64,000 nt of DNA from Enterobacteriaceae bacterium RIT693 (GTDB lineage: Bacteria > Pseudomonadota > Gammaproteobacteria > Enterobacterales > Enterobacteriaceae). The translations under genes were made by a program, and so were the position numbers. The stretch covers positions 1 through 64,000 of the forward strand of contig WJYK01000013.1 in the NCBI GenBank assembly GCA_009668225.1, given 5' to 3'. Under the pieces are notes generated by a model, which saw only the letters and a list, made by a program, of their open reading frames with translations, did not search any database and was not told the origin of the DNA. Positions 9,868-23,993 of this stretch are shown one piece after another (the stretch's first letter is position 1; the number at the start of each line of letters is the position of its first letter).

Positions 9868-10188
9868 TCAGTGGTGGTGTCCATGGCCTCTGCCACGATG
9901 GTCGTCACGATCTCTCCAGCCTTCACGGTATCCGCGTTCGTAGCTGTTGCGACCGCGATCCCAGCCTTTGTTCCAGCCACGGTGGTGATGCCAGCCGCGA
10001 TCGCGCCATTCATAGTTTCGGTGCCAGTAGTCGCGGTCGCGCCATCTGCCGCCGTCCCAGTAATTACCGCGATAATCCCTGTCGCCAATCTGTAACTTAA
10101 CCGACGGCAGCAGGGTGATTTCACCCGCGTTAGCCACCATCGGCGCCGCGGCCAGTAAGGCAAGGGCAAGCATTAATGACCTGAACAT
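9868..10188 (-). CDS. ypeC: YpeC-like DUF2502 periplasmic protein
   Basis: A 106-residue protein of the DUF2502 family, matching E. coli YpeC in position and length. A signal peptide of about 21 residues ends at ANA|GE, then comes the family motif [23 protein letters not shown] in two parts. The mature C-terminal half is very rich in Arg, Trp, Gly, His and Asp, ending in HGHHH, a plausible metal- or polyanion-binding tail. The function of the family is not established. It converges on mntH, as in E. coli. Confidence 0.88.
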   Translation of the reverse strand: MFRSLMLALALLAAAPMVANAGEITLLPSVKLQIGDRDYRGNYWDGGRWRDRDYWHRNYEWRDRGWHHHRGWNKGWDRGRNSYERGYREGWRDRDDHRGRGHGHHH

Positions 10189-10342
10189 ACTTTCTCTCCC
10201 TGGTTCTCTTAGCCGTGTTGCGGCTTGTTAACACAATATTACAAACCGACAAACAGTCCGATGAACTACACAATTCCTAAATCAAAGACGGCAGCACTTT
10301 TTGCACAAGCTAGCGGCTGACTCAGGGAGAGAAGGTAAGCGT

Positions 10343-11332
10343 TTACACCAAAATGGCCTCGATTGCAGCGCGTTCCTGCTCGCTGAAACCACGCCTGCTT
10401 AGCATGCCAACGGCATCTTCGATCTGGCTGGTTTTGCTGGCGCCAATCAGTACGGAGGTAACCTTTTCGTCGCGAAGTACCCAGGCTAATGCCATCTGCG
10501 AAAGCTTCTGCCCTCTCTGTTCCGCTATCACATTGAGCCTGCGGACTTTGCTCAGTTTCTCTTCGGTTATCTGGTCAGGATTGAGGAAGCGGCTGCCGCT
10601 GGCGGCGCGTGAGTCAGCGGGAATACCGGCCAGATAGCGGTCGGTGAGCTGGCCGCCGGCGAGAGGGGAAAAGGCGATGCTGCCGACGCCTTTGCTTTGC
10701 AGCAGATCCAGCAGGCCGCCTTCAACCCAGCGTTCAAACATCGAGTAACGCGGCTGGTGGATCAGGCAGGGGGTACCCAGATCGTTCAGGATCTCGATGG
10801 CCTTTTCCGCCAGTTCTGCCGGGTAGTTAGACATTCCGACGTACAGCGCTTTGCCCTGGCGTACGACATGGTCAAGGGTGCGCATTGTCTCCTCGAGCGG
10901 CGTTTCCGGATCCGGACGGTGATGATAGAAGATATCCACGTACTCCAGCCCCATACGCCGCAGGCTTTGGTCAAGGCTGGAAATCAGATACTTGCGCGAT
11001 CCCCAGTCGCCGTAAGGCCCGTCCCACATGGTGTAACCTGCCTTCGTGGAGATAATCAACTCGTCGCGGTATGGATGAAAATCTTCCCGCCAGATACGGC
11101 CAAAGTTGGACTCAGCCGAGCCGGGAGGTGGCCCGTAGTTATTGGCGAGATCGAAATGAGTAATACCGAGATCAAACGCCTTTCTCAGCAGCTGGCGGCT
11201 GGTTTCCAGCAGCGTTTCGTCGCCAAAATTATGCCAAAGGCCAAGTGAAATAGCGGGCAGTTTCAGGCCACTGCGGCCGCAGCGACGGTATTCCATGGAG
11301 GTATAGCGTTCGGGGTCAGGCTGCCAGGTCAT
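10343..11332 (-). CDS. Aldo/keto reductase (YghZ/GprA-like)
   Basis: A 329-residue NADPH-dependent aldo/keto reductase of the AKR14/YghZ type, which reduces L-glyceraldehyde 3-phosphate and methylglyoxal in characterised members. The catalytic tetrad is recognisable: FDLANNYGPPPGSAE (Asp, Tyr), STKAGY (Lys) and FYHHRPD (His). The cofactor end has VLIGASKTSQ. The ATG at 11332 is preferred: AAGGA lies 8 nt upstream and the protein then begins as YghZ does. An ATG at 11341 overlaps that ribosome site. It is divergent from ipdC; substrate not determined. Confidence 0.82.
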   Translation of the reverse strand: MTWQPDPERYTSMEYRRCGRSGLKLPAISLGLWHNFGDETLLETSRQLLRKAFDLGITHFDLANNYGPPPGSAESNFGRIWREDFHPYRDELIISTKAGYTMWDGPYGDWGSRKYLISSLDQSLRRMGLEYVDIFYHHRPDPETPLEETMRTLDHVVRQGKALYVGMSNYPAELAEKAIEILNDLGTPCLIHQPRYSMFERWVEGGLLDLLQSKGVGSIAFSPLAGGQLTDRYLAGIPADSRAASGSRFLNPDQITEEKLSKVRRLNVIAEQRGQKLSQMALAWVLRDEKVTSVLIGASKTSQIEDAVGMLSRRGFSEQERAAIEAILV

Positions 11333-11415
11333 TATTGCCATCCTTATAGGTAACAGTGAAATGAGTGTATACGTTTTCACAACCGCAATGTGCATCAGAA
11401 TACGCCGTATTCCAC

Positions 11416-11433
11416 TGTAAATTCCACGTTCCA
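11416..11433 (+). promoter_or_regulatory. Possible TyrR box upstream of ipdC
   Basis: TGTAAA-N6-GTTCCA has one perfect half of the TyrR consensus (TGTAAA-N6-TTTACA), about 80 nt upstream of ipdC. TyrR control of ipdC is known in Enterobacter. The second half is poor, so this is tentative. Confidence 0.3.
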
Positions 11434-11500
11434 CCCCCAAAATTGGATATATTCTCGACACCGATCCCGGTTACTCAATACTCACAGCAAGCCCTCATAG

Positions 11501-14403
<2,903 letters not shown>

Positions 14404-14471
14404 AGTCAATCCTTACAATGGGAAGTCGCACGGCGTAAAGACAAAAAGGCATAAGCCGCATTGCAACCAGG

Positions 14472-14485
14472 GCTGAAACGGTAAA
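14472..14485 (+). promoter_or_regulatory. Cra (FruR) binding site upstream of glk
   Basis: GCTGAAACGGTAAA matches the Cra consensus RSTGAAWCSNTHHW at every position. Cra represses glk in E. coli, so this very likely repeats that control. It lies 120 nt before glk. Confidence 0.7.
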
Positions 14486-14605
14486 GCCAGAATGTGACCT
14501 GGCTCAATAATCACACCGCACCTGGATGATGGTCGTTGTTGTTTCGGCTGGCTAATTTTACAGTGTTGCCAGAACTTATTCTGACTTTAGCGGAGCTGTT
14601 TGAGA

Positions 14606-15571
14606 ATGACAAAATATGCTTTGGTGGGAGATGTCGGCGGCACCAATGCACGTCTGGCGCTATGCGATTTGAGCACGGGTGATATTTCACAGGCAAAGAC
14701 CTACTCCGGTCTTGATTTCCCGAGCCTGGAAGCCGTGATTCAGCACTATCTCAAAGAACATAACATCAGCGTGCAGTCAGGGTGTGTGGCGATTGCCTGT
14801 CCGATAAACGGTGATTGGGTGGAGATGACCAACCATACCTGGGCGTTTTCAACCGCCGAAATGAAGAAAAACCTCGGCTTCGATCATCTGGAAATCATTA
14901 ACGACTTTACCGGCGTTTCGATGGCCATTCCGGCGCTGAAAAAAGAGCACCTGATCCAGTTCGGCGGCGACAAGCCCGTTGAAGGTAAACCGGTTGTGGT
15001 GTACGGCGCGGGCACCGGGCTGGGCGTTTCTCACCTGGTTCACGTCGACAAACGCTGGATCAGCCTGCCGGGCGAGGGCGGCCACTCAGATTTTGCCGCG
15101 AACAGTGAAGAAGAGGGCATCATTCTGGAGCAGCTGCGTAAAGAGCTTGGGCACGTCTCGAACGAGCGCATCCTTTCCGGCCCGGGCCTGGTTAACCTCT
15201 ATCGCGCCATCGTCAAGGCAGATGGCCGTGAGCCGGAAAACTACCAGCCAAAGGATGTCACCGAGAAGGCGGTGGACGACAGCTGCACCGACTGCCGTCG
15301 CGCGCTGTCGCTGTTCTGCGTGATCCTGGGGCGTTTTGGCGGCAATCTGGCGCTGAACATGAGCACCTTTGGCGGGGTGTATATCGCGGGCGGCATCGTG
15401 CCGCGATTCCTGGAATTCTTTAAGGCTTCTGGCTTCCGCGGCGGGTTTGAAGATAAAGGACGCTTCAAAGAGTACGTGAAGGATATTCCCGTCTACCTGA
15501 TTGTTCACGATCAGCCGGGGCTGCTGGGCGCCGGGGCGCATTTGCGCCAGACGCTGGGGCAGATTCTGTAA
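14606..15571 (+). CDS. glk: Glucokinase
   Basis: A 321-residue cytoplasmic glucokinase, the same length as E. coli Glk. It phosphorylates free glucose with ATP to glucose 6-phosphate. The ATP phosphate-binding motif [12 protein letters not shown] is at residues 8-19, the substrate Asp is in [10 protein letters not shown] (~100), [10 protein letters not shown] (~134) and [11 protein letters not shown] (~153) follow. ATG 14606 gives the family start MTKYALVGD; the TTG at 14600 is not needed. Confidence 0.97.
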   Translation: MTKYALVGDVGGTNARLALCDLSTGDISQAKTYSGLDFPSLEAVIQHYLKEHNISVQSGCVAIACPINGDWVEMTNHTWAFSTAEMKKNLGFDHLEIINDFTGVSMAIPALKKEHLIQFGGDKPVEGKPVVVYGAGTGLGVSHLVHVDKRWISLPGEGGHSDFAANSEEEGIILEQLRKELGHVSNERILSGPGLVNLYRAIVKADGREPENYQPKDVTEKAVDDSCTDCRRALSLFCVILGRFGGNLALNMSTFGGVYIAGGIVPRFLEFFKASGFRGGFEDKGRFKEYVKDIPVYLIVHDQPGLLGAGAHLRQTLGQIL

Positions 15572-15577
15572 TACGGT

Positions 15578-15612
15578 GCGGGCGCGCTGCGCCCGCCTGA
15601 TCCCCTTTTTTA
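15578..15612. terminator. Terminator between glk and ypdB
   Basis: An 8-bp GC-only stem GCGGGCGC / GCGCCCGC with a GCT loop, with a T run at 15605-15611 a few bases beyond it. It lies between convergent genes. Confidence 0.7.
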
Positions 15613-16341
15613 CAGGCGCATGAGCTGCCTGAACTCTTTCACCTTGCTTCGGCTCACCGGCACCTGAAAATCCAGGTCGCGCAGGCGCAGAATATAGGTA
15701 TTGTTAAACCACGGTTCTATCTCACGGATTTTGCTCAGGTTCACCACATACGAACGGTGGCAGCGGAAGAAATGGCTCTCCGGCAGGCGGCTGCAAAACT
15801 CAGTGATATTCATCGGCATCACGTAAGACTCGCGGCGTGTATAAACGAACGTCATCTTCTCGTGGGCTTCCGCGTAGTAAATATCGTTGATGTCGGTAAC
15901 GATAATCCGTTCGTCTTTGATCAGGTTAATCGTCGTGGCATCACGATTCTCATGAGTTGCGGCAGGCTGAGAGGTTTGCTGCTGATAAGCGGCCTCAAGC
16001 TTTTGCAGCATGCCAATAATGCGTGACTCCTGGTACGGCTTCAGGATGTAGTCGAAGGCTTCGAGCTCAAAAGCTTCTACCGCATGCTCTTTCCAGGCGG
16101 TGATAAACACGATAAACGGCTTATGGGCAAACTTGCTGATGTTCTGCGCCAGCAGCACCCCGTCCAGCGACGGAATATTGATGTCGAGAAAGATGGCGTC
16201 AACGTCGTGGTGCTGCAAATACTTGAGCACGTCCATGCCGTCGTCAAAAGAGGCGACGATCTCCATCTCGCTGTGGTTTTTAATCAGCCAGCTAAGCTCC
16301 TGCTGTGCCAGGAACTCATCCTCTACAATGATCACCTTCAT
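15610..16341 (-). CDS. ypdB: LytTR response regulator YpdB
   Basis: A 243-residue two-component response regulator matching E. coli YpdB (244 aa). The receiver domain (1-120) has the acidic pair VEDE, the phospho-acceptor Asp in [10 protein letters not shown] (~53), FITAWKEHA (Thr) and the conserved Lys in YILKPYQ. The C-terminal LytTR DNA-binding domain (~138-243) includes [12 protein letters not shown] and [14 protein letters not shown]. In E. coli YpdB answers to pyruvate through YpdA and activates yhjX. It overlaps ypdA by 4 nt (ATGA). Confidence 0.95.
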   Translation of the reverse strand: MKVIIVEDEFLAQQELSWLIKNHSEMEIVASFDDGMDVLKYLQHHDVDAIFLDINIPSLDGVLLAQNISKFAHKPFIVFITAWKEHAVEAFELEAFDYILKPYQESRIIGMLQKLEAAYQQQTSQPAATHENRDATTINLIKDERIIVTDINDIYYAEAHEKMTFVYTRRESYVMPMNITEFCSRLPESHFFRCHRSYVVNLSKIREIEPWFNNTYILRLRDLDFQVPVSRSKVKEFRQLMRL

Positions 16342-18038
16342 ACTTCTCTCCCTTCCTGTGGGCGGGCGGCGGCGGGGATGGCGCGTGGCACGTAAAAAGC
16401 TATCTCGGTACCTGGTTCCAGGCGGCGAATAATCAGCCCTTCGCCGTATAATAGCTGGACGCGATGGTGTACGTTCAGCAGGCCAATTTTATTGCCCGGC
16501 ATTTCGTTATTTTCAACGCGCTCAATCACTTTAGGATCGATGCCGTTGCCGGTATCGCGCACCGCAATGCGCACCCGGTTGCCGCTCTCTTCAATACTTA
16601 TCGTCACCACGCCCTTACCTTTGCAGGGCTGGATGCCGTGAACGATGGCATTTTCTACCAGCGGCTGGATAAGCAGGCTGGGAATACGGCAGTTAACTTC
16701 TTCATCAATGTTATAGATAACCGTCAGCTTGTCGCCGAAGCGCGCCTGCTCGATGGCGATGTAATCCTTAATTTGGTAAAGCTCTTTGCGGATATCAATC
16801 TGTTCGTCGTCGTTCAGCTCGATGTTATAGCGCAGATAGCGTGACAGGTTGACGATAAGCTGCCGTGCGGTGTCCGGATTCATGCGGATAGAGGAAGAGA
16901 TCGCATTCAGCGCATTGAACAGGAAGTGTGGGTTTATTTTGCTTTGCAGCGCCCTGAGCTCGGCCTTATTCGCCATTTCGCGCAGTTGTTCAGCGCGGGA
17001 AACCTCCAGCTGAGTGGAGATAATCTGCGACAGGCCGACGGCCATTTCCTGCAGTGTTGAGGTTATCTGGTGGGCGTGACGATAATAGATTTTCAGCGTA
17101 CCGGTCACCACGCCTTTTTCCCACAGCGGGATGATTATCAGGGAGTGAATTTCCGGAGTACGCCAGGCTTCATCATCATTACGGATGATAATGCGTCCCT
17201 CTTTCAATGCCTGACGGGTGCGCGGACTGAAGGCCTGGTCATTCTCATGGTAGTTATTTTCACCCAGCCCGACGTAGGCCAGCACTTTTTCGGTATCGGT
17301 AATGGCCACCGCATCCGCGTCGATATCCTGACGAATAATCCTGCAAACCTGGCGTAGTGACTCGCTATTGACCTTGCGGAACAGGGGCAGCGTTTTGTTG
17401 GCGATATCCAGCGCCAGCTTGGCCTGGCGGGCGGCGCTGGCCTCCTTTTCACCCTCCACGCTTTGTACCAGCAGGATGATAAAGCCGATAGACACCGAGC
17501 CGAGGATCATTGGCACGCCGATTTTAGAGACGATATCGAGGCCGAGCGCGGTGCTTGGTGCCCAGAGCACGACCAGAATCATGGTCATGGTTTCGCACAC
17601 CATGCCGCCGACGATCCCGACCCGCCAGTGCTTCTCTTTCGGCACTTTGCGGTTGATCCAGCCGGCAATTATCCCGGCCAGGATACTGGTGATAAAACAG
17701 GGAATAGCGGTAATGCCGCCGATATCAATCAGGTAGCGGTGGGTCCCGGCAATCAGCCCGGTAATAATGCCTACCCAGGGGCCAAACAGAATGCCGCCGG
17801 ACATCACCGCGATAATGCGCACGTTGACCAGCGAGCCTTCAACCGGCACGCCTGACCAGGTACTGAATAAAGCGAACATCGAGAAGATGGCCGTGACCGC
17901 CAGCAGCTCTTTTGGCGTGTGGGCGCTTTTGTGCAGCAGTTCGCGGAACAGTCGAATGCGAATCAGGAAGAAAAGGCAAATAAGCATCAGCGCCGCGCGA
18001 TCGAATACCGCCAGCAACATAGTAAAAATTTCGTGCAC
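16338..18038 (-). CDS. ypdA: Sensor histidine kinase YpdA (LytS type)
   Basis: A 566-residue membrane kinase matching E. coli YpdA (565 aa). It has an N-terminal 5TM-Lyt domain (~1-200), a GAF-like domain (~225-345) and a LytS-type kinase core with the phospho-acceptor His in [15 protein letters not shown] (~370) and the N box [14 protein letters not shown] (~465). The G box is RDTGNGID. It senses pyruvate in E. coli and signals to YpdB, with which it is translationally coupled. The start is GTG at 18038, giving the family start [14 protein letters not shown] palindromic non-coding element lies 118 bp upstream. Confidence 0.95.
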   Translation of the reverse strand: MHEIFTMLLAVFDRAALMLICLFFLIRIRLFRELLHKSAHTPKELLAVTAIFSMFALFSTWSGVPVEGSLVNVRIIAVMSGGILFGPWVGIITGLIAGTHRYLIDIGGITAIPCFITSILAGIIAGWINRKVPKEKHWRVGIVGGMVCETMTMILVVLWAPSTALGLDIVSKIGVPMILGSVSIGFIILLVQSVEGEKEASAARQAKLALDIANKTLPLFRKVNSESLRQVCRIIRQDIDADAVAITDTEKVLAYVGLGENNYHENDQAFSPRTRQALKEGRIIIRNDDEAWRTPEIHSLIIIPLWEKGVVTGTLKIYYRHAHQITSTLQEMAVGLSQIISTQLEVSRAEQLREMANKAELRALQSKINPHFLFNALNAISSSIRMNPDTARQLIVNLSRYLRYNIELNDDEQIDIRKELYQIKDYIAIEQARFGDKLTVIYNIDEEVNCRIPSLLIQPLVENAIVHGIQPCKGKGVVTISIEESGNRVRIAVRDTGNGIDPKVIERVENNEMPGNKIGLLNVHHRVQLLYGEGLIIRRLEPGTEIAFYVPRAIPAAARPQEGREV

Positions 18039-18699
18039 GGGACACTCGCGTGGCTCAGAGGGGAAGCGCTAATGATAAGGAAATTTGACGGGGGTTTCCA
18101 GTTGCGGGCAGGTTCTCAGCCGGAACCGTCACCTTTACCGTCCAGTAACATTCACTCTTATGCAGGGGCGGCTCAGGTTCCGTTCACCCGTAAATCTATT
18201 TTCCCTGTACGTTCAGATACGGTGAACGTGTCCGGGGGATCACGCCATCCCCCGGACAGCCCCGGCGCCCGGCGAGCTCATCGCCGCTGAAGCGGTAAAC
18301 CCACCGGCTATCACCCAAACATTCGGGGTCGTTCGCGATTCGTTCCCGACGATCGCTCTCTTTCGCTGCTCCCGGCAGCTCAACCCCGTCTGAGTTGGGT
18401 CATAACCGGGGGCGATGAGAGCCGGGGACAAGGGCGTGGCTGTAGGTCTTGAAGCGACAGTGACTTTCAGAATTGCTGCGGGTTTAAAGCGAGGCTCGGT
18501 TCCGGCTTAAATCGCCTCGGTTTTCTCTCCGACTGGCCGGGAGTCCGGGTTCTTAGGGGAGTGACGGTGACTCCCCTAAGACGTTCACCGGTTCGGTGGT
18601 GACATGTGAAGCAGAGTTGGAAGTGAACGGAACCTTACCCAGGCCTGCATAAGTGTCGATATTTATGACTAAGTGGCAACTCTGGCAGGGTGAGGCTCA
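18039..18699. other. Long gene-free interval upstream of ypdA
   Basis: A 661-nt interval between the divergent ends of ypdA and the DUF1479 gene. The ypdA-proximal 118 nt should hold its promoter (TTATCATT near 18075 on the minus strand is a weak -10). The rest is almost wholly occupied by the inverted-repeat element at 18157-18653. Short open frames inside it have no convincing ribosome site and cross its hairpins. Confidence 0.6.
18157..18653. repeat. ~497-bp non-coding element with symmetric terminal and internal inverted repeats
   Basis: The ends are 31-bp imperfect terminal inverted repeats (18157-18187 and 18623-18653; 26 of 31 match, both beginning CTTATGCAGG and ending GGTTCCGTTCAC inward). 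Exactly 32 nt inward from each lies a 10-bp inner inverted block CGGTGAACGT (18220-18229) / ACGTTCACCG (18581-18590). Each inner block is followed inward by a perfect hairpin: TCCGGGGGAT...ATCCCCCGGA (18231-18256) and CTTAGGGGAGT...ACTCCCCTAAG (18552-18580). The ~300-nt core is GC-rich and shows no protein I can recognise. It looks like a MITE-like or structured-RNA element; I cannot name the family and see no clear target-site duplication. Confidence 0.75.
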
Positions 18700-19941
18700 T
18701 TACTTCCCGCCAAGCTGCTCCTTCCCGGCGGCGGTCAAATCCTGGCCGGTCGCGCGGCCAACAAAATCCACCTCAAAATCGTCGGCAGCGAAATCCGGCG
18801 GCGTTTTCCCTTCGACAAAGGCTTCCCACTGGCGCGGCAGGTACTCTGCGTTCTTCTCGCACCACGGCGCGGCGGCGATGTACATCACGTTGCTGTCGAA
18901 CTCGCCGAGGTGCTCGTTCTCAACGGCATGAATCACATCGCAGTGCCAGAAAACGGTATCGCCCGGCTCCATATCGGGAATTGAGGAAATCCCAGTCAGT
19001 AAAAGGGGATGCCACGCTTTGTTAATGGATAATGCTCTGCCGGGCTTTGCCTCGCACAACGATTCTTCCGGCACATCATCCTGCAGCGCGCGCAGCAGGA
19101 TCCAGGCCATGGCGTTGGCGACCGGCAGCAAATTCAGCGTACCGCCGTGCTTGCGCTGCGGGGTGAGTGCCGTCCAGCCCTGAAAAGTACGGAACATCGA
19201 ACAGACGGCGGGAGACGGAAACTCCCTGACTTCAGTACGCCCTTCGGCGGCAAACGGATCGTAATCCTGCCACTGGCCGGAAAACACGTGGCGATAGACG
19301 TGGCGGAAGTTCTCGTCCAGCCAGCGCTCAACCGAGCCGCCGTCAACGTGTGGGGAAAGCCCCAGCGAGCTTGAACGAGGCGGGCGGCGGCGGGTACGGT
19401 CCGCGTATGACACGACACGGTTTGGGTCGAAGTGCTGCCTGCCGCTGCTTTCTGTTTGCCAGAGATTATTGAGGAACACCTGCACCGCTTTCATGCGTTC
19501 GTGCTGGCGGGCTTCGGTCTGCGGTTTCGACCAATAAATGCCATAAATTTGCGGCTTACTGTCGGCTAGCGTGCCGAAATAGTTATCTTCGGCGGCATTT
19601 TTCAGGCGCTCGACAAAATGGTTACGTTCCAGATAATTGCCGATTTCTTCATTCCATGCGGCGGCCTGCTCCTGCGGGAAAACGCCCCGCACCGTACAAC
19701 AGCCGCGCTGGCGGATCAGCGCTTTTTGCTGCTCGCTGACGCGGCCTTGCAGAATGTCGTCGGCGTCGAGCTGCGGAACCGGGTTCTCACCCCGATCCAT
19801 TTCAGCGTGGATCGTCTCGATCTGTTGACGAATATTGGCCTCAAGTTCGGCGAAAACCGACTGATAATCAGGCAGATCGTGGCGCAGCTTTTGTTTTATC
19901 TCGCGGATAGCTTTTGGCAGATCGTTAATGTCCAGGTGCAT
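18700..19941 (-). CDS. YbiU-family DUF1479 protein (2OG/Fe-oxygenase-like)
   Basis: A 413-residue protein of the DUF1479/YbiU family (E. coli YbiU is 421 aa). Conserved family blocks include [46 protein letters not shown] and [17 protein letters not shown]. The cupin-type metal site is suggested by HVDGG (HxD, ~residue 196) and the distal His in CDVIHAV (~341), as in Fe(II)/2-oxoglutarate dioxygenases; the reaction is unknown. The ATG at 19941 has GGAG 6 nt upstream and is preferred over the ATG at 19953. Confidence 0.8.
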   Translation of the reverse strand: MHLDINDLPKAIREIKQKLRHDLPDYQSVFAELEANIRQQIETIHAEMDRGENPVPQLDADDILQGRVSEQQKALIRQRGCCTVRGVFPQEQAAAWNEEIGNYLERNHFVERLKNAAEDNYFGTLADSKPQIYGIYWSKPQTEARQHERMKAVQVFLNNLWQTESSGRQHFDPNRVVSYADRTRRRPPRSSSLGLSPHVDGGSVERWLDENFRHVYRHVFSGQWQDYDPFAAEGRTEVREFPSPAVCSMFRTFQGWTALTPQRKHGGTLNLLPVANAMAWILLRALQDDVPEESLCEAKPGRALSINKAWHPLLLTGISSIPDMEPGDTVFWHCDVIHAVENEHLGEFDSNVMYIAAAPWCEKNAEYLPRQWEAFVEGKTPPDFAADDFEVDFVGRATGQDLTAAGKEQLGGK

Positions 19942-20182
19942 AGGTGGCTCCATCTTTCAGAGGGTAGGTTACTGAGTTGTTGCTACCTGGTTAATGTATG
20001 CCTGATTTGGAAAATGAAATAGAGATGACTTTCATTTGAAACTTCCTGTTTTATGTCACGGAAAAAATATTTTCACTTCCCCCTCGACAGGTGATTTTTA
20101 TTCAGGCTATTTTCAAAACAGGCCACATCGCGTGGCAGCGTCGCTCGGACGGTCCGGGCGCTCACGTTACTCTGAGGAATTT

Positions 20183-21421
20183 ATGGCTGACTCCAGTCCA
20201 AAACGTCGTTTTTCGCGTATCGATCGCTTGCCCCCTTACGTTTTTAATATCACCGCCGAACTGAAAATGGCTGCGCGACGCCGCGGCGAAGACATTATCG
20301 ATTTCAGCATGGGCAACCCGGATGGGGCGACGCCACCGCACATCGTTGAGAAGCTTTGCACCGTGGCCCAGCGTGAAGACACGCACGGTTATTCCACCTC
20401 GCGAGGGATCCCGCGCCTGCGCCGCGCCATTTCACGCTGGTACAAAGACCGTTACGATGTGGATATCGACCCGGAAAGCGAAGCCATTGTGACTATTGGC
20501 TCCAAAGAGGGACTGGCGCACCTGATGCTGGCGACGCTGGATCACGGTGACACCGTGCTGGTGCCGAACCCAAGTTACCCGATTCATATCTACGGGGCGG
20601 TGATCGCCGGGGCGCAGGTTCGTTCCGTGCCGCTGGTGGAAGGGGTGGATTTCTTTGCCGAGCTTGAGCGAGCGATTCGCGAAAGCTACCCGAAACCTAA
20701 AATGATGATCCTTGGCTTCCCGTCTAACCCAACCGCGCAGTGCGTAGAGCTGGAGTTCTTCGAAAAGGTTGTTGCGCTGGCGAAGCAGTATGACGTGCTG
20801 GTCATCCATGACCTGGCGTATGCCGATATTGTTTACGACGGCTGGAAAGCGCCATCTATTATGGAAGTACCGGGCGCGCGCGACGTGGCGGTTGAGTTCT
20901 TTACGCTGTCAAAAAGTTACAATATGGCGGGCTGGCGCATTGGTTTTATGGTGGGGAATCAGGAGTTGGTCAGCGCGTTGGCGCGTATCAAAAGTTACCA
21001 TGATTACGGCACCTTTACGCCGTTACAGGTTGCGGCTATTGCTGCATTAGAAGGTGACCAGCAGTGCGTGCGTGACATTGCAGAACAGTACAAGCGCCGC
21101 CGTGATGTGCTGGTAAAAGGCCTGCATGAAGCCGGTTGGATGGTGGAGTGCCCGAAAGCATCGATGTACGTGTGGGCTAAAATTCCTGAACAGTACGCGG
21201 CAATGGGATCGCTGGAGTTTGCCAAAAAGCTGCTGCAGGAAGCCAAAGTCTGCGTTTCACCGGGGATTGGTTTTGGCGACTATGGCGACACCCACGTCCG
21301 CTTCGCGCTGATTGAAAACCGGGATCGTATTCGCCAGGCTGTACGCGGCATTAAAGCGATGTTCCGTGCCGACGGGCTGCTGCCGCCGTTGCCCAAAAAT
21401 GCCGCCGAGAACGCTGAGTAA
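20183..21421 (+). CDS. alaC: Glutamate-pyruvate aminotransferase AlaC
   Basis: A 412-residue class I PLP aminotransferase nearly identical in layout to E. coli AlaC/YfdZ (412 aa). It transfers the amino group from glutamate to pyruvate, making alanine. The N-terminal [31 protein letters not shown], and the PLP lysine in [15 protein letters not shown] (~residue 243) are visible. The frame opens at 20036, but ATG 20183, preceded by GAGGAA, gives the family start MADS. A terminator follows 10 nt after the stop. Confidence 0.96.
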   Translation: MADSSPKRRFSRIDRLPPYVFNITAELKMAARRRGEDIIDFSMGNPDGATPPHIVEKLCTVAQREDTHGYSTSRGIPRLRRAISRWYKDRYDVDIDPESEAIVTIGSKEGLAHLMLATLDHGDTVLVPNPSYPIHIYGAVIAGAQVRSVPLVEGVDFFAELERAIRESYPKPKMMILGFPSNPTAQCVELEFFEKVVALAKQYDVLVIHDLAYADIVYDGWKAPSIMEVPGARDVAVEFFTLSKSYNMAGWRIGFMVGNQELVSALARIKSYHDYGTFTPLQVAAIAALEGDQQCVRDIAEQYKRRRDVLVKGLHEAGWMVECPKASMYVWAKIPEQYAAMGSLEFAKKLLQEAKVCVSPGIGFGDYGDTHVRFALIENRDRIRQAVRGIKAMFRADGLLPPLPKNAAENAE

Positions 21422-21430
21422 TAAAACCAA

Positions 21431-21456
21431 AACAGGAGCCTTTTGGCTCCTGTTTA
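21431..21456 (+). terminator. alaC terminator (first copy)
   Basis: A perfect 10-bp stem AACAGGAGCC / GGCTCCTGTT with a TTTT loop and a short T tail, preceded by AAAACC. It is repeated almost exactly at 21574-21605. Confidence 0.8.
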
Positions 21457-21573
21457 ATGTGATGACAAACAGCCGAAAAACGTGGTTTTCGACTGTTTGG
21501 GGTAAATCAGAGAAAGTAATTCATTGTTTTTATTAAATCATGCTCTGATTTGATAGCAAACTTGCTTATCAGA

Positions 21574-21605
21574 AACCAAAACAGGAGCCTTTTGGCTCCT
21601 GTTCT
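21574..21605. terminator. Second copy of the alaC terminator, also downstream of ypdK
   Basis: AACCAAAACAGGAGCC-TTTT-GGCTCCTGTT repeats the sequence at 21425-21454 base for base. It lies 25 nt past the ypdK stop on the minus strand, so it may serve ypdK while the first copy serves alaC. Confidence 0.7.
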
Positions 21606-21629
21606 GTTTGCGCTGCTGCCTGTGACCGT

Positions 21630-21704
21630 TTATTCAACCATCAGGAAGAAGGTGCCGGCCCACAACACAACAATCACAGAAATACCCATCAGAAAATATT
21701 TCAC
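21630..21704 (-). CDS. ypdK: Small inner-membrane protein YpdK (24 aa)
   Basis: A 24-codon gene with GTG start on the minus strand. The peptide begins MKYFLMGISVIVV and ends LWAGTFFLMVE, matching E. coli YpdK (23 aa, MKYFFMGIS...WAGTFALMI) in sequence and in position beside alaC. It is one hydrophobic helix, expected in the inner membrane. GGAG lies 9 nt before the GTG. The role of YpdK is not known. Too short for ordinary gene calling, but the match over almost every residue is convincing. Confidence 0.82.
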   Translation of the reverse strand: MKYFLMGISVIVVLWAGTFFLMVE

Positions 21705-22033
21705 TTCACATCACTCCGCGCTGGCGCGCATCTCAACAGGTACATAATAAGCTGAAGCCGCAAACCGATTTTTGTTGCCGCTCCATCTGGTATTCGGAGG
21801 TAAACCTTACCCGGACGGCGCTAATGTACTCTCAAATCCAAAATGAAAACAAGTGTCTCAAAATTGTGACAGTTGTCTATTTTTTAAACTTTTGATTGGT
21901 GCTTTTTTTTTGTCATAAATCGTTTTAAAAACATTTGGTTAGATTGAGTTTTTGTGGGTAAATTACCACAAAAAATAAGTGCATTTGCTCACAATAAAAT
22001 TTATGAATTTTTATCGTTAACAAAGGGGAAATT

Positions 22034-22375
22034 ATGATCGTTTCAAAAGAAAATGCGGAACACTATCTGTGGGGCGGTGGTTGCGACGGATGGCACTTGC
22101 TAAAGGATCCTGCGCTAAGCGTGATTCACGAACGCATGCCCGCAGGTCGGGCCGAGCAAAGACACTATCATTCGACGGCGCAGCAGTTCTTTTTTGTGTT
22201 ATTCGGGGAATTAACGATGGTGCTGGAAGGGCAATGTTATGTGGTTTCATCCGGAAAGGGGATCCCGATTCCGCCACAGGTAAAGCATCAGGCCCGCAAT
22301 GATTCCGGGAACGAGGTCGAATTTTTGGTTATCTCCCAGCCCATGACGCGCGGCGACAGGGTTAATCTGGAATAA
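22034..22375 (+). CDS. Single-domain cupin protein
   Basis: A 113-residue cupin. The first cupin motif is seen in RHYHSTAQQFFFVLFGE (two His at ~44-46; Gln replaces the usual Glu) and the second in GIPIPPQVKHQARN (His ~88). Such proteins bind a metal or a small ligand in a beta-barrel; no substrate can be assigned. AAGGGG lies just before the ATG. It precedes an MFS exporter and pxpA on the same strand with 116 nt between. Confidence 0.75.
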   Translation: MIVSKENAEHYLWGGGCDGWHLLKDPALSVIHERMPAGRAEQRHYHSTAQQFFFVLFGELTMVLEGQCYVVSSGKGIPIPPQVKHQARNDSGNEVEFLVISQPMTRGDRVNLE

Positions 22376-22425
22376 CGAAGTCAATGCGCTTTTCAGAGTT
22401 TTGATGCAGCTCAGGCGGGGTTTAA

Positions 22426-23991
<1,566 letters not shown>

Positions 23992-23993
23992 CG

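Larger units (their letters stand above)
21422..22033. other. alaC-cupin interval: duplicated terminator, ypdK and AT-rich leader
   Basis: A 612-nt interval. It holds two near-identical terminators (21431-21456 and 21574-21605) separated by about 120 nt with further stem potential (AAACAG-CGAAAA arms 21467-21479/21486-21498; AAATCAGAG/CTCTGATTT arms 21504-21512/21543-21551), the 24-codon gene ypdK on the minus strand, and about 300 nt of AT-rich DNA before the cupin gene with a possible TTGATT-N16-CATAAA promoter near 21894-21921. Confidence 0.6.

Noticed and set aside
18240-18431. A 63-codon minus-strand frame inside the inverted-repeat element
   Set aside because: It overlaps the hairpin at 18231-18256, has no good ribosome site, and its sequence looks like translated structured RNA or repeat. 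Kept only as part of the element.
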